This document shows, one piece after another, positions 18,368 to 26,785 of a stretch of DNA of 64,000 nt. The notes under the pieces were generated by a model. That model had not been told where the DNA came from and made no database searches. It saw nothing but the letters and a program-made list of their open reading frames with translations. Location of the stretch: NCBI RefSeq assembly GCF_000422985.1, contig NZ_AUHC01000009.1, forward strand, positions 88,296-152,295, read 5' to 3'. The stretch is from Erythrobacter cryptus DSM 12079. GTDB lineage: Bacteria; Pseudomonadota; Alphaproteobacteria; Sphingomonadales; Sphingomonadaceae. The stretch's first letter is position 1. The number at the start of each line of letters is the position of its first letter. A program made the translations under genes and the position numbers.

Positions 18368-20752
18368 ATGCTGATGAACCACGGCGCGATCGCCCCGGCC
18401 CGCTTTTCGGCCCTGCTCGATGCTGCCGAGGTCGCGGTGCGCGCCATCCCCCCGGCCTTTCCGCTCGATGCCACCGTGGCGGTGAACCCCTTCCTCGGGC
18501 AGACCCACGAGGATCTCGCCACCGCCGCGGCGCGCCTTGCCCGGGTGGCGGGGGTGCGGCTCACCCGCTCGGGCGCGGATTACTGCGAGGCGATCGCCGC
18601 GGGCGCGATCAGCGAGACCGACCTTGCCGAAGCCCTCGCTGCCTGCCCCTCGCCGTTGACGCCCGCCGACACCGCGATGCTGCGCCACATCGCCGCGCGC
18701 ATCGGCACTGCGCCTCCGCCCCCGGCGCTGCCCACGGTCGCCGATCTGGCCGCCGAGGCGAGCGGGATCGACTGGCCGGCGCTGATCGACCGCTGCTTCG
18801 GCCTGTGGGCGGCGGGCCATTTCGATCGTGGCCAGGCGCTGTGGTCGCCCGCCCCGGGGGCCGAGGCCTTCGCTGCCTGGCGCGCCTGGGCGATGCACGA
18901 TCTCACCCCGGAAATCGCCGGGCTGACGGATTTCTGCGCCCATGTCGCCTGCGCGCCGGACACCACCGAGCGCGCGATCCTCTCGGCCGCAGAGACGCTC
19001 GGGATCGGCGATGCGGCCGCCCCCACCGCCTTCCACCGCCTGCTGATGAGCCTCGGCGGCTGGGCCCAGCACGCCCGCTGGCTGCTGTGGCAGGCCGAGC
19101 TCGAAGGCGGCACCGATCGCACCCTGCTCGATCTCCTTGCCATCCGCCTCGTCTGGGACGAGGCGCTGCTGGTGCAGTTCCCCCAGATCGCCGAAAAGTG
19201 GGCCGCGACGCTCGCCGCGCACGCCGCCCCAGTCACCCCGAGCACCGAGGAGGTGGCGCTTGCCATCCTCCAGGATGCGGCCGACCGTGGCCACCAGCGC
19301 CGCCTCGCCGCCGCGCTCGAGGGTGCGACCGATCCGGTCGAGGCGCGGCCTTTCCTCCAGGCCGCCTTTTGCATCGACGTGCGCTCGGAAGTGTTCCGCC
19401 GCGCGCTCGAGAGCCTCGATCCCAACGTCGAGACGATCGGCTTTGCCGGCTTCTTCGGCCTGCCGCTTGCGCATCATGCCCATGGCTCGGACATCCGCGA
19501 GGCCCATCTGCCGGTGCTGCTCACCCCCGCGCTCGAGACCACCAGCGCGGGCGATCCGGCGCAAGACCAGGCCAGCCGCATCGCGGCGCGCACCACCCGC
19601 GCCTGGGGCCGCTTCCGCCAGGCGGCGGTCTCCTCCTTCGCCTTTGTCGAGGCGATGGGCCCGGTCTATGCGATCAAGCTGATCAAGGCGGCGCTGGGCT
19701 TCGTCCCGGCGCAAAGGCCCGAACCGGCGCCGCAGGTGATCGGGGGCCTCAGCCCCGCGGCCAAGGCCGATACCGCCGCCGCGGTGCTGGGCGCGATGAG
19801 CCTCACCAAGGGCCACGGCGAGGTGGTGCTGCTGCTCGGCCACGGCGGCAATGTCACCAACAACCCGCACGAGAGCGCCTATCACTGCGGCGCCTGCGGT
19901 GGCTATACCGGCGAGGTCTCGGCCCGGCTGCTGGCGATCCTGCTCAACGATCCCGAAACCCGCGCCGGCCTGGCCGAGCGGGGCATCACCCTGCCCGAGG
20001 ACACGCTGTTTGTCGCCGGGCTGCACGACACCACCACCGACCGGATCACGCTCTATGCCGAGGATCTGCCCGAAGGTCGCCGCAGCGTGATCGGGCGGGT
20101 GACGCGGCTGCTCGACGAGGCCGGGCGCATCGCCCGGGCCGAGCGCGCCCAGCGCCTGCCCGGAGCGCGGGGCGAGACCATCGCCGCGCGGGCGCGCAAC
20201 TGGGCCGAGATCCGGCCCGAATGGGGCCTGGCTGGCTGCGCCGCCTTCATCGCCGCGCCGCGCCGCGCCACCGCGGGGCGCGATCTGGGCGGACGCGCCT
20301 TCCTCCATTCCTATGATTGGCAGGCGGACAAGGACTTTGCCACGCTCGAGCTCATCATCACCGCCCCGGTGGTGGTGGCAAGCTGGATCTCGCTTCAATA
20401 TTACGGCTCGTCGGTCGCGCCCGAGATGTTCGGCGGGGGCAACAAGCTGCTCCACAACGTCGTTGGCGGGTTCGGGGTGATCGAGGGCAATGGCGGGCGC
20501 CTGCGCGCCGGGCTGCCGTGGCAGGCGGTGCATGATGGCGAGCGCCTTGTGCACGAGCCGCTGCGCCTGAGCGTAATGATCGAGGCCCCGCGCGAGCAGA
20601 TCCTCAAGGTGCTCGAGAAGCACCCGGACGTGCGCGCGCTGTTCGACAATGGCTGGCTGCACCTCTTTGTGCTCGAGGGCGGCAAGGTGGCGGCGCGCTA
20701 CCTGCCCGGGCTGGCCTTTGCCGAGGCTGCCGCGCTCGCCAAGGCCGCCTGA
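18368..20752 (+). CDS. dabA: DabA (DUF2309), zinc subunit of DAB inorganic-carbon transporter
   Basis: The product has 794 residues from the ATG at 18368, preceded by AGGAG about 7 bases away. DabA resembles beta-carbonic anhydrase and converts CO2 to bicarbonate when energised through DabB. The four active-site residues are present in order: C335 and D337 in FCIDVRSE, H492 in [13 protein letters not shown], and C507 in [10 protein letters not shown]. The spacings (2 and 15) match Halothiobacillus DabA (C351, D353, H524, C539). Further family landmarks are [13 protein letters not shown] near residue 37 and [20 protein letters not shown] near the C-terminus. The protein appears complete and likely active. 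Confidence 0.9.
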   Translation: MLMNHGAIAPARFSALLDAAEVAVRAIPPAFPLDATVAVNPFLGQTHEDLATAAARLARVAGVRLTRSGADYCEAIAAGAISETDLAEALAACPSPLTPADTAMLRHIAARIGTAPPPPALPTVADLAAEASGIDWPALIDRCFGLWAAGHFDRGQALWSPAPGAEAFAAWRAWAMHDLTPEIAGLTDFCAHVACAPDTTERAILSAAETLGIGDAAAPTAFHRLLMSLGGWAQHARWLLWQAELEGGTDRTLLDLLAIRLVWDEALLVQFPQIAEKWAATLAAHAAPVTPSTEEVALAILQDAADRGHQRRLAAALEGATDPVEARPFLQAAFCIDVRSEVFRRALESLDPNVETIGFAGFFGLPLAHHAHGSDIREAHLPVLLTPALETTSAGDPAQDQASRIAARTTRAWGRFRQAAVSSFAFVEAMGPVYAIKLIKAALGFVPAQRPEPAPQVIGGLSPAAKADTAAAVLGAMSLTKGHGEVVLLLGHGGNVTNNPHESAYHCGACGGYTGEVSARLLAILLNDPETRAGLAERGITLPEDTLFVAGLHDTTTDRITLYAEDLPEGRRSVIGRVTRLLDEAGRIARAERAQRLPGARGETIAARARNWAEIRPEWGLAGCAAFIAAPRRATAGRDLGGRAFLHSYDWQADKDFATLELIITAPVVVASWISLQYYGSSVAPEMFGGGNKLLHNVVGGFGVIEGNGGRLRAGLPWQAVHDGERLVHEPLRLSVMIEAPREQILKVLEKHPDVRALFDNGWLHLFVLEGGKVAARYLPGLAFAEAAALAKAA

Positions 20753-21096
20753 GGCCGCGCCGGCCCCGGCGCCCCCTGACCTCGCCGGTCACCGCCGCCC
20801 GCCATGCGATCGCGTCCTGCCGCCCGCCTTGCGCGCGGCGGGACGGGCGGGCGGCGGCAAGCGCGGCCCTGCCAATGTTTCACGTGAAACATTTGGTGAA
20901 CGCCATCGACTGAGCGGCCACCGGGCTGCCGAACCCCGCTGGTGGCCCCTGGCGCCGTCGCGCCGCACGCAGATCGCCCCAACCTCTCAAAATTGTTAGT
21001 TGCCCACTTCCGGGTGCAAGAGGCGTCATGTCCCCTGCAAAGGTCCGACAGACAAGGGCCAGCACAAGCGGTCAACCGCCAGGGGAGGGACAAGGA
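20753..21096. other. 344-base gene-free gap containing parS
   Basis: Between dabA and the TonB receptor I find no credible gene. The first part is GC-rich; the centre has the parS site (20876-20891); the last ~100 bases are the leader of the receptor, ending in AGGGGAGGGACAAGGA ahead of the ATG. A clear -35/-10 pair for the receptor is not obvious. Confidence 0.7.
20876..20891. promoter_or_regulatory. parS, ParB-binding chromosome-segregation site
   Basis: TGTTTCACGTGAAACA is a perfect 16-base palindrome, identical to the canonical parS found near replication origins across bacteria. The symmetry extends two more bases each side (20874-20893). parA/parB are not in the window. In most chromosomes parS sites cluster around oriC, so the presence of one suggests this region lies in the origin domain. 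Confidence 0.85.
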
Positions 21097-24015
21097 ATGA
21101 GCATTGCGTCTGCTATTCGCAGCGGTTTTGTGGCCAGCGTATCGGTGATCGGCCTCATCGCCACATCGGCACAAGCCCAGGATGCATCCAGTCAGGACAG
21201 CACCGAGGAGCGCGGCGTCAGGGAAATCATCGTCACCGCACAGCGACAGGCGCAGAGCCTGCAGGACGTGCCGATCGCGGTGACCGCCTTTGATGCCACC
21301 ACCCTGCAGCGTCAGCAGATCAACAACCCGCTCGACATCCAGCTCACCCTGCCCAACATCACCTTCACCAAAACCAATTTCACCGGCGCCAGCTTCACCG
21401 TGCGCGGGGTTGGCGATCTGTGCGTGGGCGTGACGTGCGATTCGGCCACCGCGATCCATGCCGAGGGCATGCCGCTGTTCGCCACCCGCCTGTTCGAATC
21501 CGAGTTCTTCGATCTTGAACGGGTCGAGGTGCTGCGTGGGCCCCAGGGCACGCTGTTCGGGCGCAATGCCACCGGCGGCGTGGTCAACTTCGTGGCGGCC
21601 AAGCCGCGCGCCGACGCAATCCGGGCAGCGGGCGAGATCGAATATGGCAATTTCGATTCGCTGCGCCTCAAGGGCATGTTCAACCTCCCGCTCGCCGATA
21701 ATCTCGCGCTGCGCGTGGCCGGCACCTATCTGCGCCGCGATGGCTTTACCCAGAACGTCTTCAACAACACCCGGATCGATGGGCGCGATCTTTACGCTGT
21801 GCGCGGCAGCCTGCGCTGGGAGCCGACCGCGGACACCACCATCGATCTGATGGCCTATTACTTCCGCGAGAATGATGATCGCAGCCGCATCCAGAAGCAG
21901 CTGTGCCAGACCGACCCGACCGGCATTCTCGGCTGCCTTCCCGCGCGCCGCGACTTCGGCTTCATCAATGCCAATTCCACCTTCGTCGGCACGCTGGCGA
22001 GCCGCGAGTTCCTGATCACCCAAGGGGGTGCGGCCTTCGGTGCGCTGGGCCTTGGCAGCCTCTATGGCACCGATGCCTACAATTTCCCCGGCAACACCAA
22101 TCCCGCCAATGTGCGGCAGGTGCGCACCGATTTCACGCCGAGCTATTTTGCCGAGGAAGAACAATACATGCTGCGCGTCCAGCATGATTTCGGCGGCGTC
22201 AACCTGCAGCTCACCGGGATGTATCAGCGCAACGCGGTGGACAGCCAGGTGGACTACAACCTCTCGGTCTTCAACCCGGCGGTGGCGGCCAATGCCCTTG
22301 CGACCGCGCGGCTGTTCGCCGGGGCGATCCCCGGCCTCAACAATGTCGTCAACGCCGTATCCTCGGGCAACCAGTTCTGCACCTCGCTGGCAACCGAAAC
22401 CGGGCTGGGCGCCTATGGCGGTGAGCGGCTGTGCTCGGCGACGCCGCAGGATTTCGACCGTTCCAACCAGGTGGTGCGCGGCAAGACCCTCGAGGCCATC
22501 ATCAGCTCGCAATGGGACAGCAATTTCAACTTCCTGCTGGGGGCGATCTACGTCAACACGGTGCTGCCCGAGAACAGCTACTATGTGAACAGCTGGGGCA
22601 TCGACTATCTGGTCGGCGTGCTCGGGGCGGCCAATGGCGGCTTTCTTGGCACCCCCTTCTTCCGCAACAACACCGATCGCTATGAGCTGGAAAGCTACGG
22701 CATCTTCGGCGAGGCCTATATCAACCTCTCCGACACGGTGAAGCTGACCGCGGGGCTGCGCTACAACCACGATGACAAATATGTCCGCGCCCGCTCCACC
22801 CTGGCGAGCTTCTTCGTGCCCTTCGGCACCACCGGCAATGCCTTCAACTCACCGCTGGCTGCGGGCTTTGATGCCGATCCGGGCCGCCCCGGGGTGCAAC
22901 CCTTCCAGGAGCGCAATGTTTCCTTCAGCGAATTGACCGGCCGCGCGGTGATCGACTGGCAGGTCACGCCCGACAATCTGCTCTATGCCTCCTATGCCCG
23001 CGGCTACAAGTCGGGCGGGATCAACCCCCCGCTCCAGCCGATCTTTGCCGTGCCGGACACCTTCGAGCCGGAATTCATCGACGCCTTTGAAATCGGCTCG
23101 AAGAACACCTTCCTCAATGGCGCGCTGCAGGCGAACATCACCGCCTTCTATTACAAGTACAAGGGCCTGCAGCTCAGCCGCATCACCGCGCGCACCTCGG
23201 TCAACGACAACGTCGATGCCGATATCTACGGGGTGGAAGGCGAGTTCGTCCTCGAGCCGGTGGAGAACCTGGTGTTCAACATCAGCGGCTCGGTGATGAA
23301 GACCAAGGTGACGAGCGACAAGTTCCTGGCCAATCCGCGCAATCCGGCCGGCGATCGCAGCGACGCGGTGATCATCAAGGACATCTCCAACGGGTCCAAT
23401 TGCGCCATCATCAACAATGGCCCCGGTGGACAGGCCGCCACCCGGGCGTTCGTCAACAATGTCAACGCCGCGATCAATGCCGGGGCCATTCCCGGTCTGC
23501 AGGCCGGTGCAGGCTTGCAGGGGGTAACCAACTTCCCGGCTGATAGCGGCCTGCCTGCCGGGGTTGGCGGCGCCTTCAGCTTCTGCGCGGTGCTCCAGGC
23601 GCTCAGCGCCAATACCGGCTTCCAGATGCTGCCCGAAGGCGTGCTGCAGAACATTCGCGGCAACGAGTTGCCCCAGGCCCCGGACTACAAGATCTCGGCC
23701 GGGGTGCAGTACACCTTCAATGTTGGTGACAACATGAGCTTTGTGCCGCGCTTTGATGTTGCCCACACGGGCTCCAGCTTTGGCAACATCTTCAATGGCG
23801 CGATCAACCGCGTGCCCTCCTACACCGTGCTCAACGCCCAGGCCCAGTTCAATGGCCCGGACGACAAGTGGTACGTGCGCGCCTTTGTCCAGAACCTCAC
23901 CAACAGCAATGCGGTGACCGGGCTTTACGTGACCGACCAGTCCTCGGGCCTGTTCACCAATGTCTTCACGCTGGAGCCGCGCCGGTACGGCCTTGCCGCC
24001 GGCTTCCGCTTCTGA
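21097..24015 (+). CDS. TonB-dependent outer-membrane receptor
   Basis: The protein has 972 residues from the ATG at 21097; AGGGGAGGGACAAGGA lies just upstream. A signal peptide ends near AQAQ. The plug domain begins with VREIIVTAQRQAQSLQDVPI and contains LRGPQGTLFGRNATGGVVNF. The C-terminal barrel is long, with several Asn/Gly/Ala-rich loops and paired Cys residues (for example CTSLA...GERLC), and it ends in GFRF with the terminal Phe typical of BAM substrates. The family brings in siderophores, vitamins or glycans using TonB energy. The substrate cannot be assigned: no transporter, hydrolase or regulator gene accompanies it. Confidence 0.93.
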   Translation: MSIASAIRSGFVASVSVIGLIATSAQAQDASSQDSTEERGVREIIVTAQRQAQSLQDVPIAVTAFDATTLQRQQINNPLDIQLTLPNITFTKTNFTGASFTVRGVGDLCVGVTCDSATAIHAEGMPLFATRLFESEFFDLERVEVLRGPQGTLFGRNATGGVVNFVAAKPRADAIRAAGEIEYGNFDSLRLKGMFNLPLADNLALRVAGTYLRRDGFTQNVFNNTRIDGRDLYAVRGSLRWEPTADTTIDLMAYYFRENDDRSRIQKQLCQTDPTGILGCLPARRDFGFINANSTFVGTLASREFLITQGGAAFGALGLGSLYGTDAYNFPGNTNPANVRQVRTDFTPSYFAEEEQYMLRVQHDFGGVNLQLTGMYQRNAVDSQVDYNLSVFNPAVAANALATARLFAGAIPGLNNVVNAVSSGNQFCTSLATETGLGAYGGERLCSATPQDFDRSNQVVRGKTLEAIISSQWDSNFNFLLGAIYVNTVLPENSYYVNSWGIDYLVGVLGAANGGFLGTPFFRNNTDRYELESYGIFGEAYINLSDTVKLTAGLRYNHDDKYVRARSTLASFFVPFGTTGNAFNSPLAAGFDADPGRPGVQPFQERNVSFSELTGRAVIDWQVTPDNLLYASYARGYKSGGINPPLQPIFAVPDTFEPEFIDAFEIGSKNTFLNGALQANITAFYYKYKGLQLSRITARTSVNDNVDADIYGVEGEFVLEPVENLVFNISGSVMKTKVTSDKFLANPRNPAGDRSDAVIIKDISNGSNCAIINNGPGGQAATRAFVNNVNAAINAGAIPGLQAGAGLQGVTNFPADSGLPAGVGGAFSFCAVLQALSANTGFQMLPEGVLQNIRGNELPQAPDYKISAGVQYTFNVGDNMSFVPRFDVAHTGSSFGNIFNGAINRVPSYTVLNAQAQFNGPDDKWYVRAFVQNLTNSNAVTGLYVTDQSSGLFTNVFTLEPRRYGLAAGFRF

Positions 24016-24078
24016 AAGGCAAGGCGAGGCAATCTGTTGCGGGGCGGTCGGCAACGGCCGCCCCTCATTCTTGCCTTT
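24015..24078 (+). terminator. Nested inverted repeats after the TonB receptor, possible terminator
   Basis: AAAGGCAAG (24015-24023) pairs with CTTGCCTTT (24070-24078), enclosing an inner hairpin GGGGCGG (24041-24047) with CCGCCCC (24058-24064). The outer arm begins at the receptor stop codon. There is no strong T-run, so it may act as a processing or stability element instead. Confidence 0.4.
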
Positions 24079-24144
24079 GGCGCCGGGCAAGCAGGCCAGC
24101 CGCATCCGGTTTTGCACGAAGCTTCGGCTGAAGGGCAGAAGGGG

Positions 24145-24230
24145 TGGTGGACAGGGCTGGATTCGAACCAGCGTACGCTTGCGCGGGCAGATTTACAGTC
24201 TGCTGCCTTTAACCACTCGGCCACCTGTCC
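24145..24230 (-). tRNA. tRNA-Tyr (GTA), CCA encoded
   Basis: On the minus strand GGACAGG at the 5' end pairs with CCTGTCC at the 3' end, followed by A and an encoded CCA (24145-24147). The long variable arm identifies a class II tRNA. The anticodon GTA lies at 24194-24196 in the loop CTGTAAA, and TTCGAATCC forms the T-loop. A GTA anticodon with a long variable arm is diagnostic of bacterial tRNA-Tyr. Confidence 0.96.
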
Positions 24231-24402
24231 ACACAGTCCCCGCTCTTGCGGGGGGCATCTGCGAGCCTTTCGGGCTCTTAACCTTGTGCGAGTCCCTTGC
24301 CGGGCCTGCCGCCGAGAGGCGCCCCTTTGGCGAAGCGGTGCTTGCCTGTCAATGGCCCTGCTGGCAGGGGCCTTGGGCAGCAGTCATGAGCCGGGACAAG
24401 CG

Positions 24403-25194
24403 ATGAGCAAGGCAGAACGAAAGCGCGCCCTCAGGGGCAGGGCCGGTCGGATGAAGGGCGGGCGCGGATCAGGCCGCGCCGCGCGCGCGCCGGTGCGCCT
24501 GTGGGGCCGCCACCCGGTCGAGGCCGCGCTCAAGAACCCCGAGCGCCAGCACCGCAAGCTCTGGGCCACGCCCGAGGGCCTCGCCAGCCTCGATGGCGAG
24601 CTGCCCCCCGGCTTTCCGATCGAGCACGCCCAGGCGGCCGATCTGGCCCGGCTGGTGCCGCGCGATGCGCCGCACCAGGGGCTGGTGCTCGAATGCGCCC
24701 CGCTCGAGGATGTGTTCCTCGATGAGGTGGCGCTTGGCCAACCTGAGCGGCCGATCGTGGTGCTCGATCAGGTTACCGATCCGCACAATGTGGGCGCCAT
24801 CCTGCGCTCGGCGGCGGCCTTCGGGGCGGCGGCGATCGTCACCCAGGATCGCCATGCCCCGCCCGAAGGCGGGGTGCTGGCCAAGGCCGCCTCGGGCGCG
24901 CTCGAGACGGTGCCCTGGGTGCGGGTGGTCAACCTCGCCCGCGCGCTCGAGGAGCTGGCCGAGGCCGGATATTGGCGCATCGGCCTTGCCGGCGAGGCCG
25001 AGGCGGTGCTCGCCGAGATCCTGCCCGGCGGCCCGGTGGCGCTGGTGCTCGGCGCCGAGGGTGAGGGCCTGCGCCCCAATATCGCCGCCCATTGCGACGT
25101 GCTGGCGCGCCTGCCGATCAGCGCCGCGATCGAAAGCCTCAATGTCTCGAACGCCGCGGCGATTGCGCTTTATGCGCTGGCCACCCGCGGCTAG
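24403..25194 (+). CDS. rlmB: 23S rRNA (guanosine 2'-O)-methyltransferase RlmB-type
   Basis: This SpoU/TrmD-fold (SPOUT) enzyme transfers a methyl group from S-adenosylmethionine to a ribose 2'-OH in 23S rRNA. From the ATG at 24403 it has 263 residues. About 25 basic residues precede the substrate-binding L30e-like domain (RLWGRHPVEAALKNP). All three SPOUT motifs are present: VLDQVTDPHNVGAILRS, VALVLGAEGEGLR and AAIESLNVSNAAAIALY. The call as RlmB rather than another SpoU member is by overall resemblance. The 172 bases between tRNA-Tyr and this gene hold no other evident feature. Confidence 0.88.
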   Translation: MSKAERKRALRGRAGRMKGGRGSGRAARAPVRLWGRHPVEAALKNPERQHRKLWATPEGLASLDGELPPGFPIEHAQAADLARLVPRDAPHQGLVLECAPLEDVFLDEVALGQPERPIVVLDQVTDPHNVGAILRSAAAFGAAAIVTQDRHAPPEGGVLAKAASGALETVPWVRVVNLARALEELAEAGYWRIGLAGEAEAVLAEILPGGPVALVLGAEGEGLRPNIAAHCDVLARLPISAAIESLNVSNAAAIALYALATRG

Positions 25195-25233
25195 TATGCC
25201 CGCGGGGCCGCGCCGCGGCGCAATGGGAGGGGA

Positions 25234-26148
25234 ATGATCATGGCGATGCTTTCATCGATGCGGCTGCGCGCTGCGGCGCTGCTCGCCGGCCTGGCGCTGG
25301 CGCTTTCAGGCTGCTTCGTCTCGCCCGGCAAGTTCACCTCCGAACTGGTGCTGACCGGGCCTGACAGCTTCACCTTCCACTACGAGGGCGAGATCTTCTT
25401 CCTCGGCCTCAGCAAGCTGGCGCAGATGGGGGCCGAGGGGGAGGAGACCTTCACCCCTTCGCAATGCTACAAGGACGGATCGGACGAGACCCGCCCCTGC
25501 ACCAGGAACGAGATCGAGGCCCAGCGCGCCGAATGGGAGGCCGGTGCCGCCGAGCGCGCTGCCAGGGCCAAGCAAGAAGCGCAGCAAATGGCCGCGATCA
25601 TGGGCGGGATCGACCCCACCGATCCCAAGGCCGCCGATGAGCTGGTGGCGCTGCTCCAGCGCCAGAAGGGCTGGGAACGGGTGGTCAACAAGGGCGATGG
25701 GGTGTTCGAGGTCAGCTACCGGGTGAGCGGCAGCATGAGCCACGATTTCATGTTCCCGACGATCGAGGGCTTTCCTGCCACCAATCCGTTTGTCCAGGTG
25801 ATCCAGCGCAAGGGCGGGCAGCTGCGCATCAATGCGCCGGGCTTTGCCACGCAGACGGGCGACCAGGCCGGCGGGCCAATGGGCGCGCTGTTCGGCCTCG
25901 GCTCGCTCGGCACGCTGGCGGCGATGGGCGCGGGCGATGCCCAGCAATCGGGCGAGAGCGAAGCCCTCAAGAACGTGCCCAAGATCGAGGGCACCTTTGC
26001 CATCCGCGCCGCAAGCGGGATGCGCATCCTTGCCAACAACACCGATGAAGGCCCGCGCGCCGAGGCCGACGGGGGCGAGACGCTGATCTGGCGCATCACC
26101 CCGCGCACCGCACAGATCCCGACCGCGCTGATCGCCACCACGCCCTGA
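25234..26148 (+). CDS. Conserved putative lipoprotein, unknown function
   Basis: The protein has 304 residues. The N-terminus is a lipoprotein signal peptide with lipobox LALSGC and lipidation at C27 (counting from 25234; an ATG at 25240 fits the GGGAGGGGA ribosome-binding site about as well). A second Cys pair is CYKDGSDETRPC. The central part (AQRAEWEAGAAERAARAKQE) is a charged helix, and the rest appears to be a beta-rich domain ending in ETLIWRITP. I do not recognise the family. The gene stands alone between rlmB and a strong terminator. Confidence 0.75.
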   Translation: MIMAMLSSMRLRAAALLAGLALALSGCFVSPGKFTSELVLTGPDSFTFHYEGEIFFLGLSKLAQMGAEGEETFTPSQCYKDGSDETRPCTRNEIEAQRAEWEAGAAERAARAKQEAQQMAAIMGGIDPTDPKAADELVALLQRQKGWERVVNKGDGVFEVSYRVSGSMSHDFMFPTIEGFPATNPFVQVIQRKGGQLRINAPGFATQTGDQAGGPMGALFGLGSLGTLAAMGAGDAQQSGESEALKNVPKIEGTFAIRAASGMRILANNTDEGPRAEADGGETLIWRITPRTAQIPTALIATTP

Positions 26149-26192
26149 CAGCCCGTGCGCGCTGCGCCGCGGCACAGCGCAAGCGGCACAAG

Positions 26193-26227
26193 AAAACCCC
26201 GCTGGCCAGGTGGCCGGCGGGGTTTTT
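26193..26227. terminator. Bidirectional intrinsic terminator
   Basis: AAAACCCCGCTGGCC and GGCCGGCGGGGTTTT form a 15-bp stem with one wobble pair around a four-base loop, flanked by an A-run on one side and TTTTTT on the other. It can end both the lipoprotein transcript from the left and the hupB transcript from the right. Confidence 0.9.
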
Positions 26228-26262
26228 TCGCAGCGATCCGCCAAAAAGGCTTCAGCCGCCGG

Positions 26263-26535
26263 TCAGTTGACCGCGTCCTTGAGGCCCTTTCCGGCCTTGA
26301 ACTTGGGCTGGTTCGAGGCCTTGATCTTCATCGGCTCGCCGGTGCGCGGATTGCGCCCGGTCGATGCCTTGCGCTTGGCCACCGAGAAGGTGCCGAAGCC
26401 CACCAGCCGCACCTCGTCACCAGATGAAAGCGCCTTGGTGATCGCATCGAACACGCTTTCCACCGCATTGGCGGCATCGTTCTTCGACAGGCCGCTGGCG
26501 GCAGCCACGGCGCTGATCAGGTCATTCTTGTTCAT
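26263..26535 (-). CDS. hupB: DNA-binding protein HU
   Basis: HU is a small histone-like protein that bends DNA and organises the nucleoid. It has 90 residues from the ATG at 26533-26535. MNKNDLISAVAAASGLSK opens the helical base, GFGTFSVAKRKASTGRNP contains the beta-arm sequence, and the intercalating proline falls in GRNPRTGE. It lies downstream of lon on the same strand with a 250-base gap, as is common in proteobacteria, and ends at the terminator at 26193-26227. Confidence 0.97.
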   Translation of the reverse strand: MNKNDLISAVAAASGLSKNDAANAVESVFDAITKALSSGDEVRLVGFGTFSVAKRKASTGRNPRTGEPMKIKASNQPKFKAGKGLKDAVN

Positions 26536-26785
26536 AAGGGGACCCCCTCGTTCGTGGATGTTCTGGTCTGGATGAATCGCGCTTGCGGAAAGGCCAGAGA
26601 TTGAGACCTTTTTGCAGGACCTGTCAAAGGCAAACCGCCGCACGCGGGCAGCCTCTGGCAAGGCTGCCACGCCCACCCTGCCGGGCACGAAACGGCGGCA
26701 GGGGATTTCAAGCGGTTGCCCTCACATCTGCCGGAACAAGTGCGACCCTGCCGCGAATCACGGCAAGTGGGGGCGTTCTAGCGGC

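Noticed and set aside
18083..20662. 859-codon minus-strand frame opposite dabA
   Set aside because: Shadow of dabA, whose zinc-site residues and ribosome-binding site are clear on the plus strand.
20698..22770. Minus-strand frame reading MFHVKH through the parS palindrome
   Set aside because: Such a peptide arises wherever parS is translated. The frame is antisense to the TonB receptor and has no domain content.
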